A stretch of DNA of 64,000 nt from Candidatus Nitrosopumilus sp. (GTDB lineage Archaea > Thermoproteota > Nitrososphaeria > Nitrososphaerales > Nitrosopumilaceae), in contig JAEFCZ010000042.1 of NCBI GenBank assembly GCA_016125975.1, forward strand, positions 1 through 64,000. Reading direction: 5' to 3'. The notes under the pieces are model-generated. The model saw nothing but the letters and a program-made list of their open reading frames with translations, was not told the DNA's origin and did not search any database. A program made the position numbers and the translations under genes. Of this stretch, positions 35,634-45,079 are shown in pieces. Each line of letters starts with the position of its first letter. Position 1 is the first letter of the stretch.

Positions 35634-35807
35634 ATGGTAGGCCCACAAGATGGAGGTTTTGGATTTGACCAATCAAAAAAATATACCAGTGTTGAGAATA
35701 TTGATGAGGTTTGTGTCCAGTGTCAAGCAGGCCAACACAAGAATTGTTTGAAAAAAGCAAAGAAACAAGATGTTTGTGAATGTGAACATTGTATGATTTA
35801 TGGATAA
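35634..35807 (+). CDS. Small Cys-rich putative zinc-binding protein (57 aa)
   Basis: Manual translation ends ...DEVCVQCQAGQHKNCLKKAKKQDVCECEHCMIYG. Confidence 0.6.
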   Translation: MVGPQDGGFGFDQSKKYTSVENIDEVCVQCQAGQHKNCLKKAKKQDVCECEHCMIYG

Positions 35808-35859
35808 ATCAACCAAAAATCAAGAAATTTTTTAATAATATTATGTCCAAGGACTATTC

Positions 35860-35970
35860 TTGTCAAATCAGTATACATTTCATTGCAAGTTTTGTGGAAA
35901 GGATTTTGGCAGTAGTGTAATTGACCTTGCTACCCATATTGGCAAAGACCATGATGAGTCAAAAAAATAA
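35860..35970 (+). CDS. Small C2H2 zinc-finger protein (36 aa, TTG start)
   Basis: Manual translation LSNQYTFHCKFCGKDFGSSVIDLATHIGKDHDESKK. Confidence 0.55.
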   Translation: MSNQYTFHCKFCGKDFGSSVIDLATHIGKDHDESKK

Positions 35971-35991
35971 TTTCTGATTTGAGGAATTAAA

Positions 35992-36102
35992 ATGAAATGC
36001 AGTAGCAAGAATGTTGAATACTATCACGACAATGCAATACACATGGATGGAAATGGAAAATGTCTAGTTAGAGGCTGTAAATGTGAGAAATACCTCCATT
36101 AG
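35992..36102 (+). CDS. Small Cys-containing protein (36 aa)
   Basis: Manual translation MKCSSKNVEYYHDNAIHMDGNGKCLVRGCKCEKYLH. Confidence 0.5.
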   Translation: MKCSSKNVEYYHDNAIHMDGNGKCLVRGCKCEKYLH

Positions 36103-36431
36103 AGTGCAGATAATTTGTTTTCAAGCTCAGTAATTTCTTTTTGGTAAGAATCAGCAACATTTTTTGCAAATTCTTTGTGTGCAGCAATTATTGCATCTAG
36201 TGCATCCTTGTATTCAGGATGACCATTCTTTAGAACATCACAAGATTTCAATGAAGTTACATGCCCAGTAACTGTAGCCAATGCATTTTTCTGATTGAAT
36301 TTTACAATCCCACCAAATGCTTCAATTAACATGTAAGCTGAATCTACTTTGCATTTGTAAGTGACACGACCAGTTTCAGTATTAAATAACTGTGTTATTC
36401 CACCTGGTTTTCTTGTAACAGTTACGGTCAT
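36099..36431 (-). CDS. Hypothetical protein
   Basis: ORF 110 aa. Confidence 0.65.
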   Translation of the reverse strand: MTVTVTRKPGGITQLFNTETGRVTYKCKVDSAYMLIEAFGGIVKFNQKNALATVTGHVTSLKSCDVLKNGHPEYKDALDAIIAAHKEFAKNVADSYQKEITELENKLSAL

Positions 36432-36473
36432 GGAATGATTGAAAACAATGCAGTATTAATTATTTTAGAAATT

Positions 36474-37001
36474 TTATGCAGCAGGATCTGTTTTAGGAGC
36501 TGCTGCATCTGCTGCAAGAATTTTATCAATTTCATTGACTGCAATCTTGTCTCTTCCTATAAGATCAAACTTTTGTAGTATTGTTTCAAACTTTGTCTCT
36601 TCTTGAACTTGTTCATTTACGAACCATTCCAAGAATGCATAAGTTGAATGATCTTTTTCTTTTTGTGCAATCTCTACCATTTTGTGAATTGCTTTAGTAA
36701 CTGCTTGTTCATTTTTTAGAGCAGTCTTGATTAATCCTTCTAATGATTTGTATGTTCCAGTTGGAGCTTTGATTGCAGGGATTGTAGCTGTTGCCCCCAT
36801 GTCATTGAGATAATGTACAACCTTGAGCATATGGGTTCTTTCCTCATCAGATTGTGCATAGAAATATGCTGCACCCCCCTGATAACCTGTTACCTCACAC
36901 CAAGATGCCATTGCCAAGTAACTATTTGATGCTAATGCCTCAAGTGCCACTTGATCTTGTAGTGATTTTTTCATTTTAGTAGAAATTTTCATTGTATTCA
37001 A
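36474..37001 (-). CDS. ftn: Ferritin
   Basis: ALEALASNSYLAMASWCEVTGYQGGAAYFYAQSDEERTHMLKVVHYLNDMGATATIP. Confidence 0.95.
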   Translation of the reverse strand: MNTMKISTKMKKSLQDQVALEALASNSYLAMASWCEVTGYQGGAAYFYAQSDEERTHMLKVVHYLNDMGATATIPAIKAPTGTYKSLEGLIKTALKNEQAVTKAIHKMVEIAQKEKDHSTYAFLEWFVNEQVQEETKFETILQKFDLIGRDKIAVNEIDKILAADAAAPKTDPAA

Positions 37002-37126
37002 TGTGTAATTTCTCTATATTAAAAAAACTTGCTGAAATCATCAGGTTCAACTACACATGAATTTGTCTTTCATTTTGAGAATGAGACTTAATGTTAAAAA
37101 TCGTCTAAATTGACATTAGTAAAGAA

Positions 37127-38509
37127 TTATTTTTTAATTTTTGGAGAATGTAATGGGTAGTTATTATCTTGAGTCATTGGCAATAAAACAGTAAATCTTG
37201 TAAATTTACCTAGTTCTGACTCTGCAATAATTTTTCCTTTATGCATATCAATTATTCCTTTAGTGATAGTCAATCCAAGACCAGTACCACCATATTCTCG
37301 TTTTGTTGCAGAATCTACCTGATAGTACTTTTGGAAAATATTTTCCAATTTATCATTTGGAATACCAGAACCATTATCCTCTACAACAATTTTTGCAAAA
37401 TTATTTTCTTTAGATAATGAAATGGAAATTTTACCATCATATGAAGGAGTAAAATCAATAGCATTTGTAAGTAGATTTAGTAAAACTTGAGAAATTCTAG
37501 ATTTATCACAAAAACATCTTACTTGGTTTAATTCTAAATTGATTTTGATTCCTTTTTTATCAAAGTCAGGTTCTAGTTGAATTACTATCTCATTAATGAT
37601 ATCAGACAAAGAATTTTCTTCTTGAGATATTTTCATGTTGCCTGTTTCTAATTTTTGAGCATCAGACAGATCATCAATTAATTTGTGTAAAGATTCTGCG
37701 CTAGAACGTACTACTTGTAATTTTTCGATTTGTTTAGGCGTAAGTTGTCCTAGATTTCCAGAGATTATCATATCCAAATAGCTCTTAATAGGAACAAGAG
37801 GGGTTTTTAGCTCATGAGCAATCATAGATGGGAATTCATCTTTTTGATGTCCCATGTATTCTAATTCTGTAATTTCTTCTTCTTTTCTTTTGAACTTTGA
37901 ACTCATTAAAACAATTATTCCGATACTTATAATGACAGCTATAATCGCAGTAGGAATTGCTCGCTCATACATTTCATGTAAAGATTTTAGACTTTGAGCT
38001 TTTTGAATTAAAATTTTTTGAGAGAATTCAGAAGGACCATCCCATGCATCTAAGAGCATAACTTTTTGACCATCAATTATTGCATAATCTGTAAATTGTT
38101 CTGTAAAAGATACCTCAATTCCGGTAATTGGTTCAATAAAATTAGTTGCAGAATAATCTTCAAAAATCTGTTCTTCAAAATCAGGATACACATCAGAAAC
38201 ATCAAAAGTTGTTTTTCCTGTAAACTCGTATACTTCTAATCCATCAATTTCAGTTACACCAACAAAAGTATAATCCATAACTGAACCTCCAACGTCATAT
38301 ACCTGGTAATCTTTTTGCTCTAAATCATGAGGAAACATGTAATATCCAGGTTTGTCAACATATTGACGAGTGTGTTTATCTACAGTTTCATCAAGTTCTG
38401 TGGCCCACAGTATTTCATCAGTTAGAATGTCTTTGTAAGTATAAGATGTACGCATTAACAATTGATTTCCATTATCTTCAATTACATTTCCATTCCAAAC
38501 AAATACCAT
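37127..38509 (-). CDS. Sensor histidine kinase with DUF3068-like extracytoplasmic domain, 5' end apparently disrupted
   Basis: MIAHELKTPLVPIKSYLDMI (H box), VEDNGSGIPNDKLENIFQKYYQ, GGTGLGLTITKGI; N-terminal TM lies in another frame upstream to ~38688. Confidence 0.85.
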   Translation of the reverse strand: MVFVWNGNVIEDNGNQLLMRTSYTYKDILTDEILWATELDETVDKHTRQYVDKPGYYMFPHDLEQKDYQVYDVGGSVMDYTFVGVTEIDGLEVYEFTGKTTFDVSDVYPDFEEQIFEDYSATNFIEPITGIEVSFTEQFTDYAIIDGQKVMLLDAWDGPSEFSQKILIQKAQSLKSLHEMYERAIPTAIIAVIISIGIIVLMSSKFKRKEEEITELEYMGHQKDEFPSMIAHELKTPLVPIKSYLDMIISGNLGQLTPKQIEKLQVVRSSAESLHKLIDDLSDAQKLETGNMKISQEENSLSDIINEIVIQLEPDFDKKGIKINLELNQVRCFCDKSRISQVLLNLLTNAIDFTPSYDGKISISLSKENNFAKIVVEDNGSGIPNDKLENIFQKYYQVDSATKREYGGTGLGLTITKGIIDMHKGKIIAESELGKFTRFTVLLPMTQDNNYPLHSPKIKK

Positions 38510-38848
38510 TTTAATTAGATCAGATAACGGAGCCCCAATTTCATCAGCTAGTTGAATTTCACCAATGTTTTCAGCAGATACTTCATAGATGTATTCAGTG
38601 TGATTAATTCAGGCACTGCAAAGATGAACCACAAAAACAAGAATATAGTTCCAATTCCACCTACAGCAATTATTGATTAATTTTTCATTTTTTACAGTCC
38701 TTTTTTTAAAAATTTTTTATTTAAACCACAATGTGTGATGGAAAATAACAATGTGTTGTTAAGTACGCTCATAGTTAATGATTTGCAACATTTATGCCTA
38801 GACTTAAAGGAGATCAGAATTTCCCATTTTTGGATTTTTAAGTTAATA

Positions 38849-38864
38849 CTAAATCTTGATTTAG
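38849..38864. promoter_or_regulatory. Inverted repeat in intergenic region
   Basis: CTAAATC-TT-GATTTAG, perfect 7-bp arms. Confidence 0.35.
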
Positions 38865-38904
38865 AAAAATAAAGTAAATCCAAAGAGGCTTGAACTAAAA
38901 GAGG

Positions 38905-40230
38905 TCAAGATAAAAATTTCATTACTAAGAAAAATATTGCAAATCCACTAAGGAAAATTATTCCTGCAAAACTCAAAATCTTCAATATAGCAGAAGGTTG
39001 TGATTCTTTATTCAAGAATTTACCAGTAACTAGTTTGAAATTAAAGATTGCAATTATTGGAGCAATTACAAATGACAGGACAGTTGCAAAATCAACTAGT
39101 TCTTTGAGGTTATTTCCAAATTGAAATATCACAGTTAGAGATCCTGTAGAAATTACAAGCAAGAATATCACATACAAAATTCTAAATTTTGTGCGAATTT
39201 TCTCTTCTTTTCGGGTAAAAATCAGCTCTATTGTTCTTTGTAAAGAACGAGAATATCCATCAAGTACTGCAATTATGGTTCCAAACATCACAGTAAAAGC
39301 AGAAGGTGCAATTATGATGTAACTCCAATCTCCAATTGTTTTAGTATACAAAGAAACAATCTCATTTGCAAATAGGGCGTTATTGTTTGGTAGTTCATCA
39401 CCTGAGCCATAAAATATGAAAGCACCAAGTGTGACAAACATTATTGCAAGAATCCCTGTAATCAGGTATGCTAGTCTGAATTCAAACAAAGTCTCTTTAA
39501 GTGTTGGTTTGTAGTCTGTCTGCTTCATTCTCTCTAAGGTCCATAAGCTATTCCAGCTAGAAGAATCAACTGCAGTTGGCATCCACCCCATTAGAGCCAA
39601 TAAGAAAAAGATTCCAGAGATATTCCAAAGTTCTTTTGGTTCAAATTCTGCGACAGGTTCTATTGGGCCATTATACAAGGTCAACAAAAATGCAGAAACT
39701 GTAGATACAAGTAAAACAATAGCAATTATCTTTATCAGACTATCAAGAACATGATACTTACCAATTGCCAATATTCCAACACAAACTGCAAACAAAATGA
39801 TTATAGTCCATTCTCCAAGAAAGTCTAGTCCAAACAAATTCTCAAAAAATCCGGCAGTAACAAATCCAACTGCGCCAGTAACAAAAAACATTGACGCAAT
39901 TGTAATTAGAAAATACAACCACAATACAGGAGTTCCAAGTTTCTTGTATCCATCAATGATACTAGTTTGAGTAGAATTTGCATAACGAGAACCATATTCA
40001 AAAAAAGGATATTTCAATAAAGTAACCACAATTACAAATCCCAGAATCAACAAGCCATAATCGGCTCCTGCTCTAGTAGATTGCACAAGGTGAGACACAC
40101 CTATTGCAGTACAAGCAAATAAAATCCCAGGCCCAGCAGTTTTTGAAAAATGAGAGAGTTTTGAATCCATTATTCTATAAAGTATTGATATTCCAAGAGC
40201 CGTCAACCCAAACTCCGATAACTTTAGCAC
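38905..40230 (-). CDS. Nramp-family divalent metal transporter
   Basis: TAGPGILFACTAIGVSHLVQSTRAGADYGL, ~11 TM segments. Confidence 0.88.
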   Translation of the reverse strand: MLKLSEFGLTALGISILYRIMDSKLSHFSKTAGPGILFACTAIGVSHLVQSTRAGADYGLLILGFVIVVTLLKYPFFEYGSRYANSTQTSIIDGYKKLGTPVLWLYFLITIASMFFVTGAVGFVTAGFFENLFGLDFLGEWTIIILFAVCVGILAIGKYHVLDSLIKIIAIVLLVSTVSAFLLTLYNGPIEPVAEFEPKELWNISGIFFLLALMGWMPTAVDSSSWNSLWTLERMKQTDYKPTLKETLFEFRLAYLITGILAIMFVTLGAFIFYGSGDELPNNNALFANEIVSLYTKTIGDWSYIIIAPSAFTVMFGTIIAVLDGYSRSLQRTIELIFTRKEEKIRTKFRILYVIFLLVISTGSLTVIFQFGNNLKELVDFATVLSFVIAPIIAIFNFKLVTGKFLNKESQPSAILKILSFAGIIFLSGFAIFFLVMKFLS

Positions 40231-40546
40231 CAGTATTCCAAGATGAAATCACTTCAACTCCTTTTTTGATTTGGGATATGTGTTCTTCATCTGAAACTGG
40301 ATTGCCAGCACAGTCATAGTGACCTGACACTACGATTAGTTCGGATTTGTGTGCATTAATTGAAATTCCAACTTTGGTCTTAATTGATTCAAGATCAGAA
40401 TTGTCTGCAACTTTTTTGTCAACACCTGGTTCTGTGATTGCATCGACATAATCAACAGAATAGTTTTCTTTAATCCATTTTGCAAGAGGTAGTTGTATTC
40501 TACCATCCATACAAGTTACAGATGTTGCAAATTTTCCTTCTGCCAT
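40175..40546 (-). CDS. Minimal beta-carbonic-anhydrase-like protein
   Basis: C-M-D-G-R (CxDxR) and H-Y-D-C (HxxC) zinc-site motifs in a 123-aa protein. Confidence 0.65.
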   Translation of the reverse strand: MAEGKFATSVTCMDGRIQLPLAKWIKENYSVDYVDAITEPGVDKKVADNSDLESIKTKVGISINAHKSELIVVSGHYDCAGNPVSDEEHISQIKKGVEVISSWNTGAKVIGVWVDGSWNINTL

Positions 40547-40574
40547 GATTTGTCAAGATTATAGGAGAATAAAA

Positions 40575-41126
40575 TTATTTTCCATGCAAAAAGCACTCAG
40601 ACGTGTGATCATTGACCATTCCTATTGCTTGCATTAAGGCATAACATATTGTAGGCCCTACAAAACTAAATCCTCGCTTTTTGAGGTCTTTGCTTAATTT
40701 TTCAGATATTTCAGTGGACGCAGGTAAATCAGATAGTTTTTTGAATTTATTTTTAAGAGGTTTGCCATTTACAAAACTCCACAAATACTTGTCAAAAGAG
40801 CCAAACTCTTCTTGGACTTTGAGGAATTGTTTTGCATTGTTTATAGCGGAATTGATTTTGAGTCTGTTTCGGATAATTGATTTGTCTTGCAGTAATTTTG
40901 ATATACGTTTTTGTGAATATTTTGATACTTTAACGGCATCAAAATTAGAAAACGCCTTTTTGTAGCCATCTCTACGCTTGAGAATAGTTACCCATGAAAG
41001 ACCAGCCTGAGCACCCTCCAATATCAGAAATTCAAATAATTTTTGATCGTTATGTTGAGGTCTACCCCATTCTTTATCATGATAAATAATGTTTGGCTCA
41101 TCAGTTGCCCATTTACACCGTTTCAT
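40575..41126 (-). CDS. tag: DNA-3-methyladenine glycosylase I
   Basis: KRCKWATDEPNIIYHDKEWGRPQHNDQKLFEFLILEGAQAGLSWVTILKRR. Confidence 0.96.
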   Translation of the reverse strand: MKRCKWATDEPNIIYHDKEWGRPQHNDQKLFEFLILEGAQAGLSWVTILKRRDGYKKAFSNFDAVKVSKYSQKRISKLLQDKSIIRNRLKINSAINNAKQFLKVQEEFGSFDKYLWSFVNGKPLKNKFKKLSDLPASTEISEKLSKDLKKRGFSFVGPTICYALMQAIGMVNDHTSECFLHGK

Positions 41127-41178
41127 GTTTTACTCAAAGTTCTAACAAAATATTAGTTATCAAATTTTAAAAAAAATC

Positions 41179-41604
41179 ATGAAATTAAATCAGCAATTAC
41201 TTAGAATTAATCGAAGTTTTCTAATTTGTTTTGTAATTTCAGCGTCACTTTCTGCAGCATTTGCACAAATGTTATCAGGTTATGACAGTTATCTTAACAC
41301 AACATTTACCATAATTTTTGGATATGTTGTTTATTTTGGTATTTTTTCAGGATTGTTCTATTGGGATAACAAAGAACGCTACAAGTCAATGGGAAGAAAA
41401 TTAATCAAAAAAGAACTACTTGCACTAGTTTCATCATTTGGAGTTGGAGAAATAGTTTATCTTGGAATCAGATGGCCAACTTTTTATTATTTTCTAGAAA
41501 TTGGAATAGAACCATTTCTAGCATCATTAATTTCAGAAATAATTGCTACTGGATGTTACATGATATCAGTTACACTATTTCTTAAAAAGACAAAAACGTA
41601 CTAG
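41179..41604 (+). CDS. Hypothetical membrane protein
   Basis: ORF 141 aa with four TM segments. Confidence 0.7.
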   Translation: MKLNQQLLRINRSFLICFVISASLSAAFAQMLSGYDSYLNTTFTIIFGYVVYFGIFSGLFYWDNKERYKSMGRKLIKKELLALVSSFGVGEIVYLGIRWPTFYYFLEIGIEPFLASLISEIIATGCYMISVTLFLKKTKTY

Positions 41605-42003
41605 TTATTTTGCAAGTTGATTTACTAAATCTGTAGAGGTAATAATTCCAGTGATATTACCATTATCAGATACTGCAAGTTTTCTTATTTTTTTGTTAGC
41701 CATTATTTCAGCTGCTGCAGAAATTGGTTCTCCCTGATTAATTGTAATTAGTGGAGACGACATTATTTTTTCAACAGGAGTATCAGTTGAAAGGTTATTT
41801 GCAGCAATCTTTGTTGCATAGTCTCTATCAGTAACAATTCCGACAAGACTATCACCATCTTTTACAATGACTGCACCTATTCCTCCTTGTTCCATCATTT
41901 TTGCCACTTGCAGTGCAGTAGTATTAGGATTAACAGTAATCAATGCACGAGTCATAATATCTTGTACTTTGATTGATGAATAGTTGAAATCTTCTCGACT
42001 CAT
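41605..42003 (-). CDS. CBS-domain protein
   Basis: VQDIMTRALITVNPNTTALQVAKMM ... GIVTDRDYATKIA ... VEKIMSSPLITI. Confidence 0.92.
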   Translation of the reverse strand: MSREDFNYSSIKVQDIMTRALITVNPNTTALQVAKMMEQGGIGAVIVKDGDSLVGIVTDRDYATKIAANNLSTDTPVEKIMSSPLITINQGEPISAAAEIMANKKIRKLAVSDNGNITGIITSTDLVNQLAK

Positions 42004-42058
42004 TACAACAGTATAATGTCATAATATTTAAGATATTCATACAGTAGGAATTTTAATT

Positions 42059-42682
42059 CTAAATTGCAGCCTTGACATACAATTGACTAGCAGTAATTTT
42101 TCTTTTAAACGAAATTCTATAGAAAATTAAAATTCCCAACAACTCCAAATATTCAACAAATCCCACAGTGTAAAAATGCATCAGCCAGCCATCAAGGGAT
42201 TGATCAATAGATGCAATTGCCGCACTCATTTTAGGAAATTCTGTCAACAATGCAGATGGTGCCAACAAAAATCCCACTGCCCAATCAGTATAAGTCATTT
42301 GATTTGTCATTTCTAAAACTTGTTCTTGGGAATTTGGGATGTATTGAGTATTTTGTAATTTATGTTCAAAATGAATTGAATTACCTTGATCAATTGCTAC
42401 AACCATCATACCTAAAATCAAAAGCAAAAATACAGATTCTCCAAAAACGACAATGCCACGTTTTCCTTTTTGAAATTTGTAGATTTGTCGCTCAAGCATA
42501 GGACCAAAAAATCCCAATCCCTTCTTCTTTGCTAAAATTATGATAGATATTGAAATAGCAGCGATCACTCCAAAAGAGCTCAACCAATCATCAGATACAA
42601 ATTCGACAAACAACAATCTGGCAGGTAATAATAAACCAGCCATCATACCAAATACTATTAGTGATTCAAATACTCCTCGCAA
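42059..42682 (-). CDS. Hypothetical membrane protein
   Basis: ORF 207 aa with several TM segments. Confidence 0.65.
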   Translation of the reverse strand: MRGVFESLIVFGMMAGLLLPARLLFVEFVSDDWLSSFGVIAAISISIIILAKKKGLGFFGPMLERQIYKFQKGKRGIVVFGESVFLLLILGMMVVAIDQGNSIHFEHKLQNTQYIPNSQEQVLEMTNQMTYTDWAVGFLLAPSALLTEFPKMSAAIASIDQSLDGWLMHFYTVGFVEYLELLGILIFYRISFKRKITASQLYVKAAI

Positions 42683-42817
42683 ATGCAGGTCCCCTTGAAG
42701 TGTATGTTGTCATACTATAAAAAATACAAATGTACTTTTAACTAAATTAAAAAAATTTACCTAGGACCAATAATAAAAAGAATAAAATCACAAAAAAGGA
42801 ACTTCTAGCAACTAAGA

Positions 42818-43792
42818 TTACTCTTCATCGTCGTCTTCATCGTCGTCATGATGAAAACTATGTTGATCATCGTCTTCAACCAATTCAATTTCAAATTCAA
42901 TTACTTGTTCAATCTCAGATATGGTTAAACCTGTAAGGGAAGCAATTTCAGAGATGGTGTTTTCTTCATTAATCCATTCTACCTCAAACGTTTCCTTTTC
43001 ACCATTGTTTTCTACTTGAATTTTGGCAATTCCATCTTCAACTTCCACTTCAATTTCTAATTTATCTTCGAATTCATCTGTATCATCTGCTTCTAGTTGT
43101 GCTTCTCGTTCTGCTTTATCTGCTTCTCGTTGTGCGTCACGCTCTCTTTTTTGTTCTTCTCGGAGTTGTTGTGCATCTTCTCTTAGTTGTTCATCCATTT
43201 TTTGATGGAGTTCTTTTACGTGTTCTCTTTTTTGGACGTTATCAGGAAGAGATTCAATGTTAGCAATTGCTGCATCTCTTTGAGCAGAACTAACAGGCAA
43301 GCCTTTTGATTCTTGTATGAATACCCTCATGTTTTCTCTAAATTCTTTGAAGGCTGCTTGATATGTTTCTCTTAGTTCTTTGTAAGAATCTCTAATATCT
43401 TGTAAGTCTGATTTACATTCTTCACGAACTGATTGTCTTTCAGAAGGTTCTGCATTTCTCATATCATCTCTACATTGTACGATAACCTCTTTGGTTTCTG
43501 CTTTTTGTTGTTTGAATAATTCTCTTGATTCATGTACAAATCTTGAAACTTCTTGACCTAAGTTTTTAATATTTTCCTCAGTTTCTGTTTCCTCAGTTTC
43601 TGTTTCCTCAGTTTCTGTTTCCTCAGTTTCTGTTTCCTCAGTTTCTGTTTCGTCTGAAATTGAAATAGCATCTTCTAGTTCAACAACAATGCTTTCATTT
43701 TCAACATCACTTGTTTGAGCAAAAGTTAGAGGACTAGAAATTAGTCCTAAAATAAGTACGGAAATAATAAAAGTATTAAAATATAAATTCAT
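42818..43792 (-). CDS. Secreted acidic coiled-coil protein with TETEE repeats and Asp/His-rich C-terminus
   Basis: Signal peptide; TETEE repeats; C-terminal EDDDQHSFHHDDDEDDDEE. Confidence 0.75.
   Translation of the reverse strand: MNLYFNTFIISVLILGLISSPLTFAQTSDVENESIVVELEDAISISDETETEETETEETETEETETEETETEENIKNLGQEVSRFVHESRELFKQQKAETKEVIVQCRDDMRNAEPSERQSVREECKSDLQDIRDSYKELRETYQAAFKEFRENMRVFIQESKGLPVSSAQRDAAIANIESLPDNVQKREHVKELHQKMDEQLREDAQQLREEQKRERDAQREADKAEREAQLEADDTDEFEDKLEIEVEVEDGIAKIQVENNGEKETFEVEWINEENTISEIASLTGLTISEIEQVIEFEIELVEDDDQHSFHHDDDEDDDEE
43576..43650 (-). repeat. Five perfect copies of a 15-bp tandem repeat (coding)
   Basis: (cctcagtttctgttt)x5 on the plus strand. Confidence 0.95.
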
Positions 43793-43928
43793 AAAAAAAA
43801 GTCACTCTAATAGTATATAGTAATTACGCACAATTTGATAATAAGTAACAATTTTTGTGTTTGTTTTAAGATTTTAAAATACAAAATATTTTGTTGAGTT
43901 TCAAAAAAACAAAATACAGGAATTGCAC

Positions 43929-44261
43929 TTAATATGATGCAGGAGTGGCTTTGCCAGAAATGAATTTAATATCTTTGTCTTTAGAGAGTTCTTCAATTAA
44001 TGGTACTGCCATTTGACCAACTAGAGTTAGTCCATGCTCACCAGCATTCATTGGAAATCCATATTTTGCTCTAATTACTTCTTGTTTATTTTCGATGTTT
44101 GTTCCTGAATTGTACTCAATGTGTAATTCAACCATAGGTGGTGCGTCTGGAAGTTTTCGTTCAAGATACATTATCTTGATCAAAAGATCAACATCAACAT
44201 TTGAAAGTGTCTGTGTGATTGCATTTCTAAATTCATTGTACCGAGCTTCTATTTGGGACAT
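43929..44261 (-). CDS. Hypothetical protein
   Basis: ORF 110 aa. Confidence 0.65.
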   Translation of the reverse strand: MSQIEARYNEFRNAITQTLSNVDVDLLIKIMYLERKLPDAPPMVELHIEYNSGTNIENKQEVIRAKYGFPMNAGEHGLTLVGQMAVPLIEELSKDKDIKFISGKATPASY

Positions 44262-44506
44262 TGATTAAATTTCATATGTTTTTGATTTAACTAGTAGGTC
44301 TGCAGTGTCTTGCAATGATCTAATTTATTTTCAAAAAAATCTATTTGCCAGTTACCAATATTTTTTTAACAAGTAAATTCCCACATTATAATTCTTGGAG
44401 AAAAGTCATTTCGTATAGCATTATTTTGATTTTGGTTTACAGACAAACAAAGAAAATCATCAGAAAAGACAAGAATAAACCTAAATGATTCAAAAATCAA
44501 GACTAA

Positions 44507-44878
44507 ATGTTGAAGTACTTAAATGATATAGAATCTGAAAAATACATCTCAGTTGAAACATACAGGGAAAATGGCAATCCAGTTAGAACCCCAGTGTGGT
44601 TTACAATTAAAGATAATCAAATTTTTGTAGTTACCAGAGACCAAACAGGAAAAGTAAAGCGTCTCAAAAATAATACCCAAGTAAAAATTGCCACATGTAC
44701 AATCAGGGGGGAGATTAAAGGAAAATGGATTTCAGGCATTGCAGAAATTTTAGATGGAGAAAAAACAAGAGATGCTATAAAAAGGAGAGATAAAAAATAT
44801 GGGTTTTTCTCCAAAATGGCAAGATTCTTGACTAAAAGTAAAGGAGAACTTTTAGCATTTTCAATTAAGATAAGTTAG
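44507..44878 (+). CDS. PPOX/F420-class flavin-fold protein
   Basis: KYISVETYRENGNPVRTPVWFTIKDNQIFVVTRDQTGKVKRLKNNTQVKIATC. Confidence 0.88.
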   Translation: MLKYLNDIESEKYISVETYRENGNPVRTPVWFTIKDNQIFVVTRDQTGKVKRLKNNTQVKIATCTIRGEIKGKWISGIAEILDGEKTRDAIKRRDKKYGFFSKMARFLTKSKGELLAFSIKIS

Positions 44879-44967
44879 TGTGTATGTAAATAAAAAAAAG
44901 GGAGATACTTTCCCCCATAATGAAAAAATAGCAATATTACTTTGTATATTTGATTAATTAAGTAATT

Positions 44968-45001
44968 GGTACAAATTAAAAATTTATTTTACATTTGTAC
45001 C
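44968..45001. terminator. Inverted repeat between convergent genes
   Basis: GGTACAAAT-N16-ATTTGTACC. Confidence 0.4.
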
Positions 45002-45079
45002 ACATGTTATCATTCAGATATTATGAATGCAAATTATAATAAATTACAAAAATTATTTAGATTTTGTAAAAAATCATTA

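Noticed and set aside
43576-43650. Possible CRISPR-like array
   Set aside because: Direct 15-bp repeats without spacers, in frame inside a coding region (TETEE units)
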